Source: Deltaproteobacteria bacterium (lineage in GTDB: Bacteria; Desulfobacterota; Syntrophia; Syntrophales; UBA2210). Taken from it: DNA of 9,131 bases. Positions 1-6,060 of this stretch are shown piece by piece. The position numbers and the translations under genes were made by a program. How positions within the stretch are numbered: position 1 is the stretch's first letter; each line of letters begins with the position of its first letter. Location: positions 1-9,131 of the forward strand of contig JAFCZZ010000069.1 of the NCBI GenBank assembly GCA_019314085.1, given 5' to 3'. The notes beneath the pieces were generated by a model. The model had not been told where the DNA came from and made no database searches. It saw only the letters and a program-made list of their open reading frames with translations.

Positions 1-1114
1 CACCCACGGTCCCTTGCGGCACTTCGTTCATATCCGCATCGACGATCTTCGTCTCGCAGCCGACGCTCGGGTGCCCGATGGTGGTGGGGTGTTCCATGCA
101 CTCCTGATCTATGGCGGCAAGGGATATGGAGGCCTCCGTCAGGCCGAAGCCGTTGAAGAATTTGGCGTTGACGAAAGACTTTCTCATCTCGCCCATCAGG
201 TCCGGCGACATGGGCGCCGCACCGAAGCCCGCAAGCCGGATGGAGCTCAGGTCATATTTTCCGATGTCTTTCGATCCGAGCAGGATCCGGTAGATGGCGG
301 GTGAGCCAACAAGAAAATTGATCCTCTCCTTTTCGACCAGCTCAAGAAAGGCCTCGATGTTCAGAACGCTCATCATCACAACGGTGTTTCCCATCCGCAG
401 ACAGGCCATCAACTGTTCCTGGAGGGCCATGACGTGAAAGAGGGGGGCGACGATCAGGGTCTTTCCTCCCGTTTCCGGGTCACCGACATCCAGCATCTCC
501 ATGTACTGCTCCAGCCGGATGGCGCTGTGAATGAAATTGCGCTGGACGATCCGCACGCCCTTGGGCTTGCCCGTCGTGCCGGAGGTGAACAGAATGGTAT
601 GGACGTCCTCTTCGCCCGCGTCGGCAGGCGGACAGGTGCCGCCCTTCTCCCAGAGGTCGGCCAGCGAGGCGCTCTCCACCGTGCGGGGAACTAGTTCGTC
701 CAGTTCCGTGTTCCACGTCTCGCTGTCGACGATGGCGGCCACGGGTTTGGTGAGTTCCAGCTGAAATGCCAGCTCCGGTTTTGTCAGGCGGGTGTTGAGG
801 ACGACGGATATCGCCCCGATCTTCGATATGGCCAGGAACGCCGTCGGAAAGATGTCGTTATTCGGGAGGAAAACCGCCACGCGGTCTCCTTTGTTTACTC
901 GGTAATCGTCTTTCAGATATGAAGCCAACGCGTCCACGCGGCGATCCAGCTCGGCATAGGAGAGACAGATATCCCCGCACGTGACGGCCTCTCGCTCGGG
1001 GGAAGTCTCCACCGTCTTGTGAAACATCTCAAAGACCGTCTGAGGCCGATCGGCGTACACCTTGATCGTCGCCGGACCTACCTTTTTCTCTTCAAACCTG
1101 TATTTCGCTTCCAT
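1..1114 (-). CDS. AMP-forming acyl-CoA ligase (class I adenylate-forming enzyme), partial, C-terminus off the left edge
   Basis: It would activate a carboxylic acid with ATP to an acyl-adenylate and then to acyl-CoA, in the cytoplasm. The open frame reads 371 codons to the window edge without a stop. Seen in the protein: the phosphate-binding loop FTSGTTGKPKG (about residues 176-186), PLFHV (224-228), GFGAAP (about 296-301) and the adenylate motif NGFGLTE (321-327). The family usually has 500-550 residues, so the hinge and the small C-terminal domain with the catalytic Lys lie outside. Two ATGs are adjacent (1117 and 1114). The ribosome site AAGGGGG sits about 6 bases before the second and only 3 before the first, so 1114 is preferred. 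It is transcribed divergently from the acyl-CoA dehydrogenase at 1386, which suggests one acyl-degradation function. The substrate (fatty, branched or aromatic acid) cannot be told from this part. Confidence 0.93.
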   Translation of the reverse strand, partial: MEAKYRFEEKKVGPATIKVYADRPQTVFEMFHKTVETSPEREAVTCGDICLSYAELDRRVDALASYLKDDYRVNKGDRVAVFLPNNDIFPTAFLAISKIGAISVVLNTRLTKPELAFQLELTKPVAAIVDSETWNTELDELVPRTVESASLADLWEKGGTCPPADAGEEDVHTILFTSGTTGKPKGVRIVQRNFIHSAIRLEQYMEMLDVGDPETGGKTLIVAPLFHVMALQEQLMACLRMGNTVVMMSVLNIEAFLELVEKERINFLVGSPAIYRILLGSKDIGKYDLSSIRLAGFGAAPMSPDLMGEMRKSFVNAKFFNGFGLTEASISLAAIDQECMEHPTTIGHPSVGCETKIVDADMNEVPQGTVG

Positions 1115-1119
1115 CATTT

Positions 1120-1127
1120 CCCCCCTT
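1120..1127 (-). promoter_or_regulatory. Ribosome binding site of the acyl-CoA ligase
   Basis: The minus strand reads AAGGGGGG, then AA, then ATGATGG. Counting pairing with the 16S 3' end as AAGGGGG, the spacing is about 6 bases to the second ATG (1114) and 3 to the first (1117). This decides the start in favour of 1114. Confidence 0.6.
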
Positions 1128-1214
1128 GTTTTTCGGTAGTGATCGATTTCAACAGTGACATGATGAAGATTACGAAGGCATGGACCTCGTGTCGATTTGA
1201 ATGAACTCAAGTCC

Positions 1215-1242
1215 AGTATAGGAGATAAGATACCGATGTCAA
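1215..1242 (-). promoter_or_regulatory. Sigma70-type promoter for the acyl-CoA ligase
   Basis: On the minus strand a perfect -35 TTGACA (1242-1237) is followed after 16 bases by TATACT (1220-1215), a five-of-six match to the -10 consensus. Transcription would start near 1208 and leave a leader of roughly 90 bases before the ligase start. No riboswitch-like or attenuator structure is evident in the leader. Confidence 0.65.
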
Positions 1243-1273
1243 GGGATTTTTCCATCATGCCGAGAGGTTGAGG

Positions 1274-1313
1274 CGATAATTTTGTTGACTTATCGTGCTT
1301 CTCTATATAGATT
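1274..1313 (+). promoter_or_regulatory. Probable promoter and operator-like inverted repeat before the acyl-CoA dehydrogenase
   Basis: A -35-like TTGACT (1285-1290) is followed after 17 bases by TAGATT (1308-1313, four of six), or after 15 bases by TATAGA (1306-1311), in a very A/T-rich stretch. Start of transcription would be near 1320. The -35 overlaps an inverted repeat CGATAA (1274-1279), 10 bases, TTATCG (1290-1295), a plausible site for a dimeric repressor. Both assignments are made by eye; the operator is inference. Confidence 0.45.
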
Positions 1314-1370
1314 TTATATAGTTGTACACCGCTAGATAGTTGGATGCCGTTTCATAAAAATTCTTACATC

Positions 1371-1379
1371 AAAGGAGGG
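1371..1379 (+). promoter_or_regulatory. Ribosome binding site fixing the GTG start of the acyl-CoA dehydrogenase
   Basis: AAAGGAGGG, a near-perfect Shine-Dalgarno sequence, ends 6 bases before GTG at 1386. The upstream in-frame ATG at 1344 has no comparable site, and its 14 extra residues would encode the ribosome site itself, so GTG is the better start. Confidence 0.85.
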
Positions 1380-1385
1380 TGCCCC

Positions 1386-2543
1386 GTGGATTTTCAACTC
1401 AGTGAAGAGCAGCGGATGTTTAAACAGTCAGTGCACGATTTTGCCGATGAACGCCTGGCCCCCCTGGTAGAAGAATGGGATCAAAAGGGCGAGATCCTGG
1501 ATCACTCTATCCTGTCTCAATATCTGGACATGGGGCTTCTGGGGATCACGCTTCCTGAAAAGTACGGAGGAGCCGGCCTGTCCGCTTTTGACGCCATCCT
1601 GGCCATCGAGGAGCTGGCGCGGGTCAGTCCCCTCGCAGCCATGCCTGTCTTCGAAACCAGCGTCGGCCCGATCCGCGTTATCGAACTGTTCGGCACGGAG
1701 GAACAGAAAGAGCGGTTCATTCCCCCTGCCTGCACCGGCGAAAAGCTGATGGCCGTGGCAATGACGGAACCCGAGGCCGGTTCGGCCCTGACGGACCTGA
1801 CCACCCGCGCCGTCCTCAAAGGGGATCATTACGTGATCAACGGGCAGAAGCGGTTCATCACCGGGGGCGGCTATTCGGACTCTTACATGGTCTATACCCG
1901 GATGAGCGACGCCAAGGGGGCCAAGGGGATCGGGGGGATCATCGTGGAGAAGGACTCGCCCGGTTTCACCTTCGGCAAACAGGAATCGTTCATGGGTCTG
2001 CGCGGCACGCCGAGCTGCGACCTCATCTTCGAAGATTGCATCGTCCCCAAGGAGAATCTGGTCGTCCCCGAAGGCGGGTTCGCCTTCCTGATGCAGGCAT
2101 TCGATGTGGAGCGCTGCGGCAACGCCACCATGTCCCTCGGGATCGCCTGGGGAGCACTGGAAGCAGCCAAGCAGTACGCCCAGGAGCGCAAGGCCTTCGG
2201 AAAGCCCATCTGCGAGTTCCAGGGCGTCCAGTTTCTCTTGGCCGATATGGCCATGAAGGTGGAGGCCGCGCGGCTTCTCATCTACCGGGCCGCCGTCAAT
2301 GCCGGTCTGGGGATTCCGTCCATCTACGAATCATCCGTCGCCAAGTGCTTCGCCAACGAGATCGGCAAAGAGGTGACGGACATGGCCCTCCAGGTCTTCG
2401 GGGGATACGGCTACTCGACGGAATATCCCGTAGAGCGGATGCTCCGCGACAGCCGGGGCTGGCCTCTCGCGGCCGGAACCGTCCAAATCCAGCGGGTCAA
2501 CATCGCCGGTGCCATGCTGGGCCGACGATTCAGTCAACGCTGA
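1386..2543 (+). CDS. Acyl-CoA dehydrogenase (FAD-dependent), with isovaleryl-type catalytic Glu position
   Basis: It would oxidise an acyl-CoA to the 2,3-enoyl-CoA, passing electrons from FAD to an electron-transfer flavoprotein. At 385 residues from GTG it has the usual family length and is intact. Domains in order: the helical N-domain (FQLSEEQRMF at 3-12), the beta-domain signature AMTEPEAGSA (125-134), and the C-terminal helical domain with the second signature YAQERKAFGKP (264-274) and FGGYGY near 339-344. The Glu that normally precedes Gly-Thr near the C-terminus is Ala363 (AAGT, 362-365). A Glu lies instead in FDVER (E242), where isovaleryl-CoA and long-chain dehydrogenases carry their base. 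This points to a branched, long-chain or otherwise non-standard substrate, which remains unknown. The divergent ligase at 1-1114 is the likely supplier of the CoA ester. A terminator follows 20 bases after the stop, so the gene is probably transcribed alone. Confidence 0.95.
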   Translation: MDFQLSEEQRMFKQSVHDFADERLAPLVEEWDQKGEILDHSILSQYLDMGLLGITLPEKYGGAGLSAFDAILAIEELARVSPLAAMPVFETSVGPIRVIELFGTEEQKERFIPPACTGEKLMAVAMTEPEAGSALTDLTTRAVLKGDHYVINGQKRFITGGGYSDSYMVYTRMSDAKGAKGIGGIIVEKDSPGFTFGKQESFMGLRGTPSCDLIFEDCIVPKENLVVPEGGFAFLMQAFDVERCGNATMSLGIAWGALEAAKQYAQERKAFGKPICEFQGVQFLLADMAMKVEAARLLIYRAAVNAGLGIPSIYESSVAKCFANEIGKEVTDMALQVFGGYGYSTEYPVERMLRDSRGWPLAAGTVQIQRVNIAGAMLGRRFSQR

Positions 2544-2562
2544 AACGGCCTGAACAATCAAA

Positions 2563-2598
2563 AAGGGGGTGTGGAAGGTTTCCTTTCCATACCCCCTT
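2563..2598. terminator. Two-way intrinsic terminator between the acyl-CoA dehydrogenase and the tRNA operon
   Basis: A long imperfect inverted repeat: AAGGGGGTGTGGAA (2563-2576) pairs with TTTCCATACCCCCTT (2584-2598) with one G-T pair, and two further weak pairs close a tiny loop. On the plus strand it is followed by TGATTTTG. On the minus strand it is followed by TTTTGATTG, making a T-run with the last stem bases. It lies 20 bases after the dehydrogenase stop and about 95 bases after tRNA-His, so it can serve both convergent units. Confidence 0.85.
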
Positions 2599-2599
2599 G

Positions 2600-2693
2600 A
2601 TTTTGTAGTGAGCCCTGTCTGGATCGAGCCGGCGAGCCACGGCCCACCGGAATATGAAAAACCGCTGATATAACGAATAGATGAGAAAAATAT
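2600..2693. other. Untranslated stretch between the terminator and tRNA-His
   Basis: No credible reading frame, RNA gene or repeat is visible. On the minus strand it would be the 3' trailer of the tRNA transcript, removed during maturation. A few short C/G-rich matches (GCCGGC, CCGG) do not form a convincing hairpin. Confidence 0.5.
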
Positions 2694-2771
2694 TGGGGTG
2701 AGTGACCGGAATTGAACCGGCGACCTCCTGGGCCACAACCAGGCACTCTAACCAACTGAGCTACACCCACC
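2694..2771 (-). tRNA. tRNA-His (anticodon GTG)
   Basis: The minus strand folds as a full cloverleaf. The acceptor GTGGGTG pairs with CACTCAC (one G-T pair). The D arm is GCTC/GAGT. The anticodon arm is CCTGG, loop TTGTGGC, CCAGG. The T arm is GCCGG, TTCAATT, CCGGT. The anticodon is complementary to 2734-2736 and reads CAC/CAT. The identity is confirmed by the extra G before position 1 (2771) opposite discriminator C73 (2697), a hallmark of bacterial tRNA-His. CCA is encoded (2696-2694). It lies 9 bases downstream of tRNA-Arg in the same direction and is probably cut from one precursor. Confidence 0.96.
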
Positions 2772-2780
2772 ACATATATA

Positions 2781-2857
<77 letters not shown>

Positions 2858-2883
2858 ACGGTTCGCGCCATGAAAAAGAAGTT

Positions 2884-2912
2884 CTTGTAGTCACTTTGCC
2901 TATATTTGTCAA
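2884..2912 (-). promoter_or_regulatory. Promoter of the tRNA-Arg/tRNA-His operon
   Basis: The minus strand has a perfect TTGACA (2912-2907), a 17-base spacer, and TACAAG (2889-2884, four of six to the -10 consensus). Transcription would start near 2877, about 20 bases before tRNA-Arg. The -35 lies in a small dyad, TTTGTC-TT-GACAAA. The whole promoter fits between the stop of the large secreted-protein gene (2935) and tRNA-Arg. Confidence 0.65.
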
Positions 2913-2934
2913 GACAAAACACCAATCATAGGCG

Positions 2935-5874
2935 TTATCTGACATAACCCGCCACCCCGTCGTATATGTACCCTTTTTTCCTGTAATCTTCACCCTTGGT
3001 GTCCGTTGTGTAGAAATATGCCTCTGTTTCAGGGTTGAACCAGGTATACAGATCTCTGGTGTGGGGCAGTTTCAGGGTTGCAATATTTCCTATCGGTCCA
3101 TCAAAGACATATCCTCGGAGAGAACGTTTTCCACCCGATCGGTTGTACGAATAAAAGCGGGTTCCTTTCAATGGATTATGCCACTGGAAGAATTCCGTGG
3201 TTCCCGGCGTTCCCTTACGGAAAAGCCGGAAGAGCGGCCCCTCTTTCCGGTATCCCTGCAGAGGGAAATTTCCCTGCGCATCCTCGGAAGACAGTCGGAT
3301 ATCCGTTCCTTTTGTGTAACTGTAAATATCTATGTATTCCGGAAGTTTATCACCAGTTACATCAAGCGAAACCTCAACGATTTCAATCCCCTCGTCTGAG
3401 TAAAAAATGATGTTCTCGCTGTAAGAACCGACGGACAGACCTTCCGGGGCAACCGATACCGTAATGTAATCAGCTTCATTGGTAGTCGTCCCCCGTTCAG
3501 GGGATATTTCCAGCCACCCCTTCCTCCCCTGCATGAGGTTCGCGGTGTAAACCCGCGCACCTTCGATCTCCATGGTCCCCCCCCTCACCTTGAGGACAAG
3601 AAGATGCGTCTCCCATTCCGTAAGATTTTCAGCCGCCGGGAACTCGACTCTCTTTCTCTCCTCGGAAATACAATCTATCTCTCCCACCAGGCGACCATCA
3701 ACAAATACCTGGGCGGTGCCTCCATAGATATCCTTCCAGAGAAATACGGTTATGCCGTTCCCCGAGAACGAATACCGGAAAAGGGCGTCTTCCCCCGTAC
3801 TGTAAGGATATCCCTTGTTTTCGGTCCACTCTCCGGAGATGGTAACCCGGTCTTTCAAGCGTTCCGGCACAGGGTAGCGACCCTTTCCTGAGGCGGTCTC
3901 ATTTGCGAATGAAACGTACCGTCCCTTTTCAGGGGTCACCCCCCGGAATGTCTTCCTGCTTCCCTGCAAGACCGCGCCCCATTTTAGGACATTTTTTCCC
4001 ATATTTCTCAGTTCGATCTTTTTCATCAGTGTCCCGTCTGCCGCAACACTACCGAAATCTATCCCGAGGGGTTGTATATCCATGGAGGGACGCGATCCCC
4101 TCTCTGCCACGGCAAATTTCAGGAATATAGACCGATATCCGCCATTAAAGTATAGCCTGAATTCTTCCCTATAAGCTCCCGCAGATAGGAATTTTTCATA
4201 GGACACCGAATTGTGACCAGCCTCAAGGCGTATCCGAACGGCAAACAGTCCGCCCACAGGAGGCCCCTCTTCCGCCACGGACTCAACAGAGACGCGAAGA
4301 CGGCGTCCGGATATCCCGGCCGTCCCTGAAGGGGTACTACCCTCCGCAGATATCCAGTCTCCCAGCCCATACGCCTGCCAGATCAGCTCTCCCCCGCCGA
4401 CATTCTTGAGCGAAATGACACCCTTTGACCTCTCACCGGGGCCTATGGTGCCGAAATCCACTTCGTGGGGAGATACCAGCAGGACAGGACCGGCAGTACC
4501 CTCTTTCACGTCAATAACCGCCACATTACTGCTCACAGCTCCCCTTACCCTCCTGATCTCCGCGCGACCGGTCCTGTTGGCGATAAAAACAGGCCGTCTG
4601 CGCAGGAAGAACCCGATTGAGTGGTCGGAGATTACCCATCTGCCACCCGAACCGTTTGAAAGATCGGTTCTGCTCCCGTCCGACCATATACCGGTCGCCC
4701 GTAAGAGCATCCTGTCATTTACCACCATCTCTATAGAAACGGGGGTAAGGGATATGGATGTAAGGGAAAGGATGGTGATCGGAATGGTTATCTCTTCATC
4801 ACCTCCGTTTGATCGTACCAGTATGGCCCCCTCGTACGTTCCCTCCGGAAGCCCTGTGACATCAACGGTGACCGGTATATTCTTCGCACCCATGCCGTGC
4901 AGGCGGTTATACCTGGCTTCCCATTCATTCGGTGCACCTTGTTCCACACCACTCAATTCGGGATCTTTTTCATCTGTCGTACTCCTATCCCTGTCGCCCG
5001 AGAGGATGTTCCCGTCCACTACCAGCCAGGGGGCCTGGCTTATAACCTCCCATTCCAGTTCCCCCGTACCGGCATTCCGCAGGGACAGGGAAAGGGTTTC
5101 CGTTGACCCCTTCTCCATATGATCCAGTGTGATCTTCGGCAGGCGTACCTTCAGAAGGGGGCCGTCGAGGGGAGCTATATGGATGGTCATGACAGGGCTT
5201 GTTATCCCCTTCGCCTTTGCAGATACCCTCAGATTCCCCGCGGATTTTGCGGTCAGGAGCCCCTTGCTAACAAAAGATCCCACTCTCCTGTTTCCCGACA
5301 CCCACCGCGCCTCCTTTGTAATATCCCTCTTCGAACCATCGGAATATAGACCGAAGGCACTCAAAAAAACCTTCCTGCCGACCTGCGCGGTAACGGCTGG
5401 CGGTGCCAGTATGATCTCCTCCAGTTCCGGCCGGGGAACGGCATCGCTGCCCTTCAAAACGGTAACGGAAACCGGAAGCGTCCTGGTCCCGGAAGAAGTG
5501 ACTATGGTTATTTCGGTTGTGTGATATCCCAGAGGAAGACTACGCGGATCTGCCGTAATTGATATGATCTGTGTGCCGTCCTCAACAACCCCCGAATAGG
5601 CATCCAGAGTCAGCCAGGGTTCTACCCATTTGACCATCCATGCAACCTTTCCTCTGCCTTCTATCTCGATCGAACGAACCCCGGTTTCCGTATCTCTCAT
5701 AACGCCGAAATCTACCTCGGCGGGCGTTATGGAAAAGACCGGATTCACCGACCAATCAGTCAGGGCAAGGGCAGCAGGCGATCCCGCAAGGATAAGGATC
5801 AGAGCGAGGACTGCGGCAACGATAACTTTAGCTTTCAACTCTGGCATACCTCTTTTCATCACAGATAGTATCAA
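2935..5874 (-). CDS. Large exported protein of Ig-like/BACON-like modules with a probable jelly-roll insert and a C-terminal repeat pair
   Basis: I do not recognise this gene. Its 979 residues begin with a signal peptide: Lys-rich start, hydrophobic run at about 17-33, likely signal peptidase I cleavage after Ala-Leu-Ala at 37. No membrane anchor or lipobox follows, so it is likely periplasmic or extracellular. Four BACON-like/flagella-associated-type beta units have openings such as EVDFG: about 48-140, 243-369, 466-590 and 599-840. Two Big_2-like units (YSDGSKRDIT and WSDGSRTDL) lie at about 151-233 and 372-456. A third segment, about 672-778, resembles a carbohydrate-binding-type jelly roll and interrupts the fourth unit. 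Residues 881-978 hold two repeats resembling DUF5648 (FYTTD, GYIYDG). The only Cys is at 735. Start uncertain: TTG at 5874 has a weak site, while ATGs at 5859 and 5847 also keep the signal peptide. A surface-binding or adhesive role is inference. Confidence 0.88.
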   Translation of the reverse strand: MILSVMKRGMPELKAKVIVAAVLALILILAGSPAALALTDWSVNPVFSITPAEVDFGVMRDTETGVRSIEIEGRGKVAWMVKWVEPWLTLDAYSGVVEDGTQIISITADPRSLPLGYHTTEITIVTSSGTRTLPVSVTVLKGSDAVPRPELEEIILAPPAVTAQVGRKVFLSAFGLYSDGSKRDITKEARWVSGNRRVGSFVSKGLLTAKSAGNLRVSAKAKGITSPVMTIHIAPLDGPLLKVRLPKITLDHMEKGSTETLSLSLRNAGTGELEWEVISQAPWLVVDGNILSGDRDRSTTDEKDPELSGVEQGAPNEWEARYNRLHGMGAKNIPVTVDVTGLPEGTYEGAILVRSNGGDEEITIPITILSLTSISLTPVSIEMVVNDRMLLRATGIWSDGSRTDLSNGSGGRWVISDHSIGFFLRRRPVFIANRTGRAEIRRVRGAVSSNVAVIDVKEGTAGPVLLVSPHEVDFGTIGPGERSKGVISLKNVGGGELIWQAYGLGDWISAEGSTPSGTAGISGRRLRVSVESVAEEGPPVGGLFAVRIRLEAGHNSVSYEKFLSAGAYREEFRLYFNGGYRSIFLKFAVAERGSRPSMDIQPLGIDFGSVAADGTLMKKIELRNMGKNVLKWGAVLQGSRKTFRGVTPEKGRYVSFANETASGKGRYPVPERLKDRVTISGEWTENKGYPYSTGEDALFRYSFSGNGITVFLWKDIYGGTAQVFVDGRLVGEIDCISEERKRVEFPAAENLTEWETHLLVLKVRGGTMEIEGARVYTANLMQGRKGWLEISPERGTTTNEADYITVSVAPEGLSVGSYSENIIFYSDEGIEIVEVSLDVTGDKLPEYIDIYSYTKGTDIRLSSEDAQGNFPLQGYRKEGPLFRLFRKGTPGTTEFFQWHNPLKGTRFYSYNRSGGKRSLRGYVFDGPIGNIATLKLPHTRDLYTWFNPETEAYFYTTDTKGEDYRKKGYIYDGVAGYVR

Positions 5875-5883
5875 CTCACCACC

Positions 5884-5901
5884 CGGAGCACGCTCCGTGG
5901 G
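5884..5901. repeat. Small inverted repeat in the leader of the large exported-protein gene
   Basis: CGGAGC (5884-5889), AC, GCTCCG (5892-5897), extended by CC/GG with one bulged base to about 5901. In the minus-strand transcript it would form a short stable hairpin ending about 10 bases before the TTG at 5874, close to the weak ribosome site. A regulatory role is inference. Confidence 0.5.
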
Positions 5902-5919
5902 TATTGCGCTGTATGAATG

Positions 5920-5948
5920 GAATTATTATAACTTACAAGCTATGTCAA
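5920..5948 (-). promoter_or_regulatory. Probable promoter of the large exported-protein gene
   Basis: The minus strand has TTGACA (5948-5943) and a perfect TATAAT (5930-5925), but they are only 12 bases apart. At the normal spacing of 17 the hexamer is TAATTC, a poor match. The very A/T-rich stretch and the -35 box make a promoter likely, but the exact -10 is unresolved. Confidence 0.4.
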
Positions 5949-5976
5949 GCGGATGACAGATCAAAAAAGCTTGACA
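5943..5976. repeat. 8-bp inverted repeat holding the two divergent -35 boxes
   Basis: TGTCAAGC (5943-5950) and GCTTGACA (5969-5976) are perfect inverted copies separated by 18 bases. Each contains the -35 box of one divergent promoter. Confidence 0.7.
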
Positions 5977-5998
5977 CCTCTCAAAGATAGCATATATA
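5971..5998 (+). promoter_or_regulatory. Sigma70-type promoter of the dprA-topA operon
   Basis: Perfect TTGACA (5971-5976), a 16-base spacer and TATATA (5993-5998). Transcription would start near 6005, about 55 bases before dprA. Between the start site and the gene is a perfect 10-base palindrome TTGTCGACAA (6050-6059), which occupies the place of the ribosome site. Confidence 0.65.
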
Positions 5999-6060
5999 GT
6001 CCCGGCCTTGGCCATTATCCATAACCCGGAACCCTTACGTTTTTATCCGTTGTCGACAAG

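Noticed and set aside
14..764. Several plus-strand open frames opposite the acyl-CoA ligase
   Set aside because: The minus-strand frame encodes all the ligase motifs; the plus-strand products are unrelated, overlapping shadows.
1196..1206. TTTGAATGAA as a half-site of a TetR-type FadR box
   Set aside because: Only one half of the palindrome is present and the second half does not match, so it is too weak to call.
1344..1385. Upstream ATG start (1344) for the acyl-CoA dehydrogenase
   Set aside because: The extra 14 codons contain the AAAGGAGGG ribosome site for GTG at 1386, and family members begin at the equivalent of that GTG.
4406..5122. A 238-codon open frame on the plus strand inside the exported-protein gene
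   Set aside because: It is antisense to a well-supported coding region, has no ribosome site, and its Ser/Pro-rich translation shows no domain; it is a shadow of the real frame.
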